Positions 55,644 through 64,000 of a stretch of 64,000 nt of DNA are shown one piece after another; position 1 is the stretch's first letter; the number at the start of each line of letters is the position of its first letter. The notes beneath the pieces were generated by a model, which made no database searches, was not told the origin of the DNA, and saw only the letters and a program-made list of their open reading frames with translations. A program made the position numbers and the translations under genes. Location: positions 86,001 through 150,000 of the forward strand of contig WPIO01000096.1 in assembly GCA_009760855.2 (NCBI GenBank), in the 5' to 3' direction. This DNA comes from Cristatella mucedo. Its lineage: Eukaryota; Bryozoa; Phylactolaemata; Cristatellidae.

Positions 55644-55815
55644 CCTAGCTGATTAAACAGCCTCTTTTTGTATAGCGATAGAAGAGCCTTTACGGCTATC
55701 ACCACCGCTTGCAGTGGCGATAAAGAATCGCCCACTGCAGGAATCGAACCCACGACCTCGGGACCGAGGTCGTGAAAGCAACCGCCTTACCTAGTGTGCC
55801 ATCACGGCTCACTAC
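55644..55815 (-). mobile_element. SINE-B, full reverse copy
   Basis: Minus strand: GTGATGGCACACTAGGTAAGG (A-box region), GGGTTCGATTCC (perfect B box), a G/C-rich body and a tail with AAAAAGAGGCTGTTTAATCAGC. The head carries a 24-bp near-perfect palindrome at 55751-55774. Confidence 0.85.
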
Positions 55816-56401
55816 GCTCGATACAGCGTGCACGGAAATTCGTGAGATGCGAAACGCTTTTACTAATCGCTTTTAAATACACCTATTTGGCGCTTATGAT
55901 ATTTATTAATATTTATGTTCTATATTTTAATGCTCGGTAGTCCTCCCATTTCCTATTTAGCAGAGAAATTTAATTCCGCACCCATTACGAAACAGCCAAG
56001 ATCATTACGCAAGAAACACTGCAATTTAGCCGCCATCCCGGGAAGCAGCATCGCCCAGTAGCCCGTCTCCCCCTGCCCTTCGCATGATCCTTGGCACGCC
56101 CAACAATTCAGGGCTGACTAACTACTGAGTGGGGGACGGCGATCATTTGAAGTTGGCTTACGTTTGATCTAGCATGCTCCGACGCGGCGCTTCGACATTA
56201 GTTAGGAGTAGCCGCTTTGCTAGGCACGGCTACCTGATTCGTTGCATAGCACTGTTACCGTTATACCGACGGCGCCAGCTAAACCAGCAGAATTATGGCG
56301 GATAGTTGTCATCTGCGACTATGCGATTGTAAGGCAGAATATTGCCGAGGTCGTATAAAAGGCAGAAGCGCTGAGATAGGCGGGCAGTCAGGACGGGGTA
56401 C

Positions 56402-57262
56402 GGACATTCCCCCCTGGACGTCCCCCCCCCCCCCCCGACATTTCCCCCCCCCGACATTCCCCCCCTGGGGCAGGACATTCTCTCCGGTATATGGTTTAGG
56501 GTTTTGTTTTTAGGGTAAAGTGTTTAGGGTTATAGGGTTAAGGTTTTTTTTAGGGTTTAGTCATTAGGGTTTAGCATTTAGGGTTTAGGGTTTAAGGTTT
56601 TAGGGTTAAGGTTTTTTAGAGTTTAGTGTTTAAGGTTTATAATTTAGGGTTTGGGGTTTTTAGGGTTTAAGCTTTAGCGTTCAGGGTTTAGGGTGTAGGG
56701 TTTTAGAGTTTAGTGTTTATGGTTTAGGTTTTGGGGTTGAGGGCGGGCTGCGCCGCCGCTTAAATCCACCCTTGCTCATACTCCGCGCTTTAATTAGTCC
56801 GCATTAAGGCATAACTAGATCTCGTGAGGTCGAGTTGCACTCAGTAGACCTCTCAGGCTTAGCGCTCATTTGCAGGAACGCGCGGCACGCCGTAACGCGC
56901 CCGCTTTGACAGGTACGAACGCGTGCCTGGCGGCGTCGTGCGGGACCGAACTTCCACGGAACCAAACGGTATAGCTTGCCGCTGCCGCAACCGCCACCGC
57001 CGCTCGCTCCATTAGAAACCATCCTTCCAATCCATCCATTCCTCTAATTATACGGAGTTGATTTTATTTTAATAGAGCATGACCTTCATTTAATCATCTA
57101 TAAATGTTTGTATCTCTCTCCCTGTATTTTTAGTTATACATTCATCAACATAGGGGGGAAATGTCCTACCCCAGGGGAAATGTCCGTGGGAATGTCCTAG
57201 GGTCCACCGGGGGGGGGGGGAAATGTCCGGGGGCGGGGGAAAACGTCCAGGGGGAAATGTCC
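56402..57262. mobile_element. foldback/TIR element, 861 bp, with telomere-like core
   Basis: The left end (from 56402, GGACATTCCCCCCTGGACGT) and the reverse complement of the right end agree in 19 of 20 bases. The similarity extends over roughly 85-120 bp of C-rich GGACATTTCCCC modules. TAC flanks both sides (56399-56401 and 57263-57265). The interior starts with degenerate TTTAGGG repeats (56486-56740). No transposase is present. Confidence 0.75.
56486..56740 (+). repeat. degenerate TTTAGGG telomere-like tract
   Basis: About 25 interrupted copies of TTTAGGG, GTTTAGGG and TTAGGG over ~255 bp. Confidence 0.9.
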
Positions 57263-57384
57263 TACAACCGTCAAGACACGAGACTCGGGGCCACATAGAG
57301 CCGTAGGTGTACGTCGTTGCCGCTGTTGACCGCCTGTTACCGTCCCCTGCTGTCAAATAGACTCGTCTGAGTTGTGGATACGAA

Positions 57385-57611
57385 CTTGATATGCTAAGGT
57401 ACAAGCGCTCCGCGTCGCGGCCGTGTTTCTGCTACTGCCGGCGCACCGGCGTGCATTTTTACAGCTCCTACGAGTACCATGTAGCCGGGCTGTCAGGTTC
57501 AGGCGTCGCCGAATTCGTCGCGCGTCTGCTTAGACAGGCGCCGTTGCGAGCTCAGTGCTTGCGGCTTCGTTCTGAGCGGACGCGGAAGCCGCACTCCGTG
57601 CTTATAGCACT
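57385..57611 (+). other. CpG-rich open stretch, unassigned
   Basis: Open frame of about 75 codons (start near 57391) with balanced composition (e.g. Y-E-Y-H-V-A-G-L-S-G-S-G-V-A-E-F) that runs into LINE-B. No domain is recognised; it may be a disrupted exon. Confidence 0.2.
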
Positions 57612-58115
57612 GACAAATGTGATGCAACGTATCTCCATCTGTAGCTCCACAAAGTCATAAAGACTCTGTGGATGTTACTCAGGAGAGTTTTATATAGCGC
57701 ATTTACAGCACAAGCGGCTTTCGGTACGCATTCGGTAGCCAACAGACTTCGACTCACGCAACAAAGAGAAAGTGGGAAGCATAGCAGAGTCAGGAGAGCA
57801 GTTGTGATAGTGAGTAGCATGGAAGCTGCAGCTCAGGACCGCTGAAAAGGATGAGCCATAGTCGGCAGCAGGAGAGTAGTTGCCGTTGCGTAAGAATCGT
57901 GGAAGCGAGTTCCACAGTCTAGGACCTGCAGAGCTCAAGCTTCTGTCGCCAAGGGTTTTTACAGCGGAGGAATGGAACAGCTAATTTATTGTCCACACAG
58001 GACCCGAGGGCGCGAACAGGCTGAAACTGATGCAGAAGTTCAGCCAGGTACGAAGGAGCCAAGCCGTGGCGGGCCTTGTGGCTCAGCATAAAAACTTTGC
58101 TCTGTATCCGTTGCT
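57612..58115 (-). pseudogene. LINE-B RT C-terminus and 3' UTR
   Basis: The minus strand reads K-A-R-H-G-L-A-P-S-Y-L-A-E-L-L-H-Q-F and, after a frameshift, A-G-P-R-L-W-N-S-L-P, the C-terminal motifs of CR1-like non-LTR RT proteins. The 3' part is shared with the copies at 11.6, 43.8 and 45.2 kb. Confidence 0.85.
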
Positions 58116-58576
58116 AAACCGGCAGCCATCTTAAGTGAGAAGATAAGGAAATACTCGCCCTCGGCCATTGGGCAAGCTCGGGCAAGCCCGCTCAAGCTCT
58201 TCCGGAGCCCATTCTCCAGATGCTATTCGAAAGACTATTGTTATTACTTTACTCTGTCTAAGCATTGGGTACCGCCATTTTCTGGCCGCTCGACACTCGA
58301 CGCTACGGTGGCATCGGAGCTGTACCGCGCTTGCACCGCCCCACATAGTTGTAATGCCTCTCCCCCTCCCCTCCCTCCCCCGCGATTGCGAACTAGGAAC
58401 TTGAAAGCCGAGCCTCGATTGTGAGCCATGAGCGAAGTCGGATGGTATGGTGGAGCGGTATGATCGTATATCGCTGTAGGGTATTTCAGAATACTGTAGC
58501 AAAAGGCAGGACGGTTGGAATCTGTGATGACGATTGGGAGCCTTGCCGCATTGTCTGATGGCATATCGTTCAGCAA

Positions 58577-59135
58577 AACATGATTCTACTGGGTTTACTC
58601 CGGCCAGACTGATGCTGGGTAGGGAACAGAGGCTATCAGTAGAACTGCGCTAACTGGAATACTGCCTTTCGAGCAGCCAGCGATCATGCTTTCAGGGTAT
58701 TACCGAGACACGAGCAAACGCCTCTTGCATATTCATGATCAGTTTCGAGAAAAACTAGCTGTCTCTGCAGATGACATGGAGCTGCGAGCTGATGTAAAAG
58801 CACGTGATTTTGAGTTGCAACCTGGTGACAGGGTTTGGCTTTATAACCCTCACGGAAAGAAGTGACTCTCAACCAAGCAGCTGAGCCCTTGGGAAGGTCC
58901 ATATGCGCTTAAAGCTCAGCTTTCAGATATGACTTTTCGCAATTGCTTTTCACCTCAGGCGAAACGTAAAATTGTGCTTGCTAATTGCTAATGGAAATAC
59001 CATGAGCCTAGTCATTCCATGTGGACCAGAGGTGCCCAAGGCAGCGATTTAGACAGTTCAGGTGACGACGCCGACGCGAGTCTCACTGAGGATGACGATG
59101 ACGTTGGTGCTGGTGAGCAGCAAAGCATATGAACA
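58577..59135 (+). pseudogene. Ty3/gypsy integrase C-terminal remnant
   Basis: S-T-G-F-T-P-A-R-L-M-L-G-R-E (58584-58626), then in another frame F-E-L-Q-P-G-D-R-V-W-L-Y-N-P and L-S-P-W-E-G-P-Y, the end of a gypsy integrase, with an acidic tail. Stops at about 58862 and 58989 and frameshifts show decay. No LTR found nearby. Confidence 0.82.
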
Positions 59136-59384
59136 GTTGACGCCCACCATGTGCATGTTACTGACGGCCGGCGTAGATTTAAAACGAAGGGCGGCCGATC
59201 CAAGATAGACGAGGGACTGCCTAATGAACGGTGAGTCCGAATGAGTGGGTTCCATACCCAATAGCGTAAGTGCTATGCAGTGCAAGCAATGTTGCTTTCT
59301 GCGATCGCAATAGAATTCTTTGAGAAGCGCTTGATCTACCGGTCTTAATTTTTTTGACGTTTTTGTCTTTGGCTATTTTGTTTC

Positions 59385-59394
59385 TCGCGCGCGC

Positions 59395-59428
<34 letters not shown>
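59385..59428. repeat. (CG)n(TG)n microsatellite
   Basis: CGCGCGCG followed by a TG run. Confidence 0.95.
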
Positions 59429-59429
<1 letters not shown>

Positions 59430-60044
59430 CACGCCATAGCATGCACGTGTGTCTGTAGCGCCTGGTGTTTCATGAGACAAGTTTTAAGAATGTAGAAGCA
59501 TTACAAGCAGGCATGGGTAGAGTAGGTTTAGGATAGATTCCACAGGTTCACATTAGCAGTTATTGCACTAGAGATATAGGCGCAACAAGTAGGTGTTGCA
59601 AGAGTTTTTTGGAATTCCCCAGCGAAAAGCCGCTTAAGTAATCAAAGCTGTGGATCTGTTATGGTAGTTGGTCAACTGGCGAGCGCTCGCGTTCATCTCG
59701 CCATGAATGTCTTTGTAGTTTTTTTAAACTATGAAGCAAACAAGTAATGGAAATGAGGCATACTAGACCAGCCTGATTTCAGATTTGCTTTCGATAGGTA
59801 TGAGGCATAATGGTGATCTCTTGCTGCCAGCTTCAAGGTGTTGATTGTGCCTATCCAAGACGAAGATATGGACTCAATTCGTGATTGAGTTGGTCGCAAT
59901 ATAGTTGTTTCATTATGCATTCAGCGAATTTGTTTGTCAGATTAGGCATTGAAAAAGCGATTACCACGGTGTTGATTGAAAGGCTGAGCTTTATGGTTCT
60001 CGACTTGTGCCATGGGAATTGTGTAACACCATTTGGTTGGTACC

Positions 60045-60150
60045 ATTCAATCGCATTTTCCTTTGCAGCAAATGTAAAGCACCTAGAAAGTTATTGAGTT
60101 CTTTGAGGGCGCTTTATCAAGTGCATTATTATATTATTATTATTATTATT
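60045..60150 (+). mobile_element. LINE-A 3' end
   Basis: TTCAATCGCATTTTCCTTTGCAGC, diverged stem-loop, GGGCGCTTTATCAAGTGC and (ATT)n. Confidence 0.88.
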
Positions 60151-61022
60151 ATTTTACGTCGGCTTCTTGCTTTGGCCGTCTTGAAATGGCAGAGCTGAGA
60201 TTGAACCTGGTTCCACAGGCTCATATATCTGGTCTGAATAAGAGTTACGGTTTTGCTTTGTCCGGCTTGGATGATGGAGTCATGATTCGACCCCGGTTTT
60301 AAGTGGCTATTGTATATTTTTTGATATGTCGGGAACGAGATCTATTATTCGAGCCATGCAAGCAAAATAAAGTATTAATTTTAGCCGTTTCTAGTGGTTT
60401 TTGCATTACATTATACGTTGCTGATACGCATTTTAAAAGTGTTTGTTTAGGAAAAGAGTACAGCGATGTTTTGGGTTATGAGTTAGGAGAAAACAATAAG
60501 AAATGAATAAACATGCCGCTCTGCTCTGTCTGGAGTAGAGATGCTGCGGGATCTGTACAGTTTACTCGAGTCTTGTGCCGTGCTACAGCAAACTACCGAA
60601 GTCCCTACAGATAACTATCGTTGTTCTTCTAATCGCTGAAACACTGATGGGTGGCATTAAATCATTCTTTTTGGTGGTTTGGCATCTCTCTGGTCTAGGC
60701 AGGAAAATGGCGGTGGTTATCGACCTTCTTGGGTCTGTTCAATTTCGTTGCCTTAGAGTAAGCATTCTAGGCAAGTTGACATGATCTATTCGTCGATTCT
60801 TCGTTGGTTCAAATTAGGTTTAGAGTACATGTTATATAGCCGAGCACGCGATCGTAGTGGACCAACGAAAATCCTTAGCCGAAGCACGTTTCTTTAAAAG
60901 TACGATACACATGGCTCAGTCGGGCTGTTCGACTTGGTATTTGAAACAGTAGATCTCAATCACTGTTCACCGTCTGCTGGGATAGGAGTAAGTCTTTGTA
61001 TTTTTCCCCCTTTTTCTTTATA
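60151..61022. other. no recognisable gene
   Basis: AT-rich unique sequence. A 67-codon frame at 60303-60506 is unsupported. Confidence 0.35.
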
Positions 61023-61160
61023 TAAATATAATTCATTTGTATAGCGCCCAAGAGAACTTGATCTCTATTCACGCGCTTCACACACGCCTCGAGGCTCAAG
61101 CCCATGATCTCAGCCAGACCTTGGTCGGGACGAGAACTTTACCTGCTAGATCAAACCAGC
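61023..61160 (-). mobile_element. SINE-A, reverse copy
   Basis: AATATAATTCATTTGTATAGCGCC end, stem-loop (CAAGAGAACTTGATCTCT), CGAGGCTCAAGCCC and the diverged head. Confidence 0.82.
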
Positions 61161-61672
61161 TTCTAATGTCTCTCGGTCAACATGAACGGTCATTTATCTT
61201 GTGCTCTATTATACTTCGCTACTGCCATGAATGTTACCACCGTCAGAACCGGTTCAATTCTGGATTCGTGTTCGTCGTCAGCGCTGTCAGTCTGTATTCT
61301 GGTTCTCATACTTTTCTTCTCTCTGTACGGTTGCACTAAGTCCGCTTTAAGTATGTCGAAGATGTGGCACGAGAAGCTATCTACGACAACGAAGGTGATC
61401 TTCGTGGTGGTGCTCAACTGCTGCTGACGACGGTCGATATTAAAAAGAAGATGGCATGCATAGGAGTTTCTGCAACTCTGTCGACTACTAACGGCAGATG
61501 GCGTCATGGCGATACAGCCAGTGTCTTGAGGACGGCTCTATTCCAGCACCGGCTCCACTCAGCAACCGAATCAACATCTGGAGGCTGCAAGCTCAATTGT
61601 TGCTGTCACGGCACTACACGCCTATGAGCAACCGAAAGTCCGAGGAAAGACATATTTTACAGGAGGAGGAAG

Positions 61673-62104
61673 TGTAATGCCCAGCGATAATGACCTATGA
61701 ATTTGATAGCTGAGAATCGATTGAGAGCTATGAACTTTGCAAATAAATGAGGACGATTACGAAATAGCCGCGATAAGACGAGCTAATTAGCAGCATTATG
61801 TATGATTAAGTACGCCAGTGATTATTGCGACTTATATAAGGCTGCTTTATAAGACTTGCATCTGACCGCAGCAGTCGCTCGTTTCTTGGAGCAACGGCCT
61901 GCCGATCGGTAAGTCTAGCGCTGAGCGTGCCTGAACTGCTTCGATCCTGTTAGCTAGCGAGTCAGCAGGAAGTCACCCCGGTGTATCGGCTGTAGAATAC
62001 AGGCTATCGTTGTGCTTTTCTAATACGGTAGCGAAGCGTGCGGGATGTGGAGCGCCGCGTTTTACCATCGGCGTATTGCTAGCTTCAGGTCTTTGCACAG
62101 TGCA
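61673..62104 (+). repeat. candidate solo LTR or promoter region
   Basis: Begins TGTAATG directly after a purine tract (AGGAGGAGGAAG, 61661-61672) and could end GTGCA. It contains AATAAA near 61742 and a TATATAAG box at 61833-61840. A tRNA-primer-like TGGTGCCGAGACCCG follows at 62109-62123. Terminal inverted repeats are weak and no partner LTR lies in the window. Confidence 0.35.
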
Positions 62105-62574
62105 CTCGTGGTGCCGAGACCCGAACTAGTGAGGGCTTCAAGGTCATAACGTAGTTATCTCCGCCAGGTGACTCGGTGCGGAGCTTTATGGTGCATTTTA
62201 TGACGAGTTGCCTGCCTCTTCGTACATCGGTTTGCAAAGCTCACCAGCTGCAGGCACTTCCAGATGCTGCGCCGCTAGCCAACTTAAGGCGTCGTGCACT
62301 GTGCAAGAGGTAGCGAGCCGGCGGCGAACCGTGCGGCGCTTGTCGGATAGACGCCGAGCACCGATCCAATGTCAATCACAGTTCGAGGCTCTTCGTTAGC
62401 TCTACTTGGCAGCGGGCGAGAGTTCGGTGGAGTGATTAGCCGTGTGCTACGCATAGCCAGGTCTGGCTGCGTACAAAAGTCATTTTGCTCCATTCTCGAG
62501 AGCCATTTCGCTCCGGGAAACATGAATAAAACCAATGCAATGGAACTTCTTGTATCAACTTATATCAAGGAAGC

Positions 62575-63480
62575 ATAGTCGAATGGTAAGTGGTAGCATA
62601 TACAGTATGGTTAGAGGTATGATGCACATGGTCAGCATGCAAAGATGGTTAGTGACAGCATGCACAACATCAGCACCCATAAGCAGACAAAGGACGAATC
62701 GCATGGACCGACTAAATGCTGTGATGAGTAGATGCGCTTTGAGCTTCTTTTTTAATGCTGTCAAGTCAGCAGCTGTCGCTACACCAGTGGGAAGTGAGTA
62801 TAGGCTTTGGGAGCGTAGAAACTACAGGGTCTGTCTCAAAAGGATTTGAGGTTCGAGCGAGGTATAGCTACACGATTTGTGTAAGAAAAGGGGTTGCACA
62901 ATGCTTGGCCTGGTGGGGAGTAGATGAGCAGTGATGGCACACAAGGTAAGGTGGTTGTTTTTCACGACCTCGATTCCGAAGTATGGGTTCGAATCCTGCC
63001 GTGGGCGATCCTTTGTTGCGCCTGCAAGCGGCAGTGATAGCCGTAAAGGCTCTTCTGTCTCTATAAAAAAGAGGCTGTTAAATCAGCTAGTATTTTTTTA
63101 CATCTTATAGGTAGGCTGGAACCACAGAATGAAGGGACCTAAGAATGAGTGACACAGTGACCTTGAAGTCGATGCGCTGCTTGACTGGGAGCCAGTGAAG
63201 GTCGACGAGAAGTAGCGACGATGGCAACAGCCTCACGGCAGACAAGTCGTTTTGCTGCAGAGTTTTGCACCAACTGAGAGCGCCTGATTGTAAAGGCCGG
63301 TAGACCAGCAAGAAAAAAGTTACTGAAGTAGAGACGGGATGTAAACGATGTATGGATTTATTTAGTCGTATTATGTCTATCTATGGAAGCCCAAATTTTA
63401 GCAAAGCTATGCGGCAGAAAGTAGGCAGACTCGACTGTGGAGCTGATTTGGTCGTCTAGTGAAATGGCCGACCAGCCAAA
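62575..63480 (-). mobile_element. LINE-A fragment split by SINE-B
   Basis: Reverse LINE-A 3' UTR and RT C-terminus (minus strand [13 protein letters not shown] at 63165-63210), interrupted at 62924-63103 by SINE-B. More diverged than the other copies. Confidence 0.85.
62924..63103 (+). mobile_element. SINE-B, plus copy inside LINE-A
   Basis: TGATGGCACACAAGGTAAGG (A-box region), GGTTCGAATCC (perfect B box at 62986-62996), TGATAGCCGTAAAGGCTCTTC body and GAGGCTGTTAAATCAGCTAG 3' end. Confidence 0.87.
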
Positions 63481-63579
63481 GCCTTTTGTCAGCACTTCAA
63501 AGCTAGCAAGCAATTCTCATTTAGGTTTTAGAGCTAATCACTCCTCTGAGTCCCCACCAATCATGTGGTAATGATTTCT

Positions 63580-63655
63580 ATACAACATCTGTACAGGGAC
63601 TAGAAAGAGATTCAGTTCTCTATTGGTGCTAAACAAACGTATTATTATTATTATA
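63580..63655 (+). mobile_element. LINE-A-type tail fragment
   Basis: GGGACTAGAAAGAGATTCAG..CTCTATTGGTGC stem-loop and (ATT)n. Confidence 0.7.
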
Positions 63656-64000
63656 GCGCTGTTGCAAGTGTACAAGAAGCTTCTCGGAAATGAGCACTTA
63701 TGTGGAGTATCTCGGCTAGTTCTGCCGGATCTCTCGGCAGCGTTGATGCTGCATGATGGTCGCCAGATCCTTCCTTTCTCATGGCCCATCATCTCTCGCT
63801 TGGACCTCACCGCCGCTGCGATCGATGGCTTGTGCCCTATCATGGCTGGAAACTTTAAAGCGCTGACGTCAATCGCCAACTTTCGTCCGGGGAGCCTCTT
63901 AAAGTACGGGGCACCCCACTGATCCTCGCTTGTCCGGTACGGCCATTAACCACCTCATTCAACCGCTTGCCCTTTTAGGGTGCTGGCTCAACAACAGTGG
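63656..64000. other. no recognisable gene
   Basis: Open plus-strand frame to 63920 without identifiable domain; the window ends here. Confidence 0.3.

Noticed and set aside
62950-63010. tRNA gene
   Set aside because: A and B boxes belong to SINE-B; the body lacks a cloverleaf and is repeated elsewhere. The same holds for SINE-A heads.

Overview
The window is genomic DNA of an invertebrate animal (the exact phylum cannot be settled from the sequence). It has GT-AG spliced genes with kilobase introns, an SRF-type MADS-box gene, a signal-peptidase SEC11 gene and TNF-receptor-like cysteine-rich coding sequence. The many L2/CR1-like LINE remnants, tRNA-derived SINEs, Ty3/gypsy elements, DNA-transposon MITEs and very long (CT)n, (GA)n and (AT)n microsatellites also fit an animal. 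No bacterial gene organisation is present, and most long open frames are products of microsatellites or GC-rich low-complexity DNA.

Layout. 0-0.7 kb: GC-rich minisatellite. 1.17-6.45 kb: a decayed Ty3/gypsy LTR retrotransposon with both LTRs, a 4-bp target duplication and a LINE fragment nested in its reverse transcriptase. 6.5-7.6 kb: LTR-like DNA. 9.5-15.3 kb, minus strand: two exons that may belong to one TNF-receptor-superfamily gene (signal-peptide exon at 15.2 kb, cysteine-rich exon at 9.5 kb). 13.2-20.3 kb: LINE remnants, SINEs, AT microsatellites and a ~95-bp minisatellite. 21.17-29.58 kb, plus strand: SEC11A in six exons, phase-consistent (186 aa). 30-36 kb: intergenic repeats with opposed LINE fragments. 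36.1-37.7 kb: GC-rich promoter/5' region leading into SRF. 37.71-48.51 kb, plus strand: SRF in six coding exons (439 aa). 48.5-64 kb: repeats, including a hAT-type MITE, a foldback element enclosing telomere-like sequence, a second gypsy remnant and an LTR/promoter-like block.

SEC11A encodes the catalytic subunit of the ER signal peptidase. SRF encodes a transcription factor that binds CArG boxes. Two perfect CArG boxes lie 19 bp apart (centre to centre), just upstream of a TATA-like sequence and about 340 bp before the SRF start codon, which suggests autoregulation. The commonest LINE family and the commonest SINE family share the same 3' terminal stem-loop, the signature of a SINE mobilised by its partner LINE.
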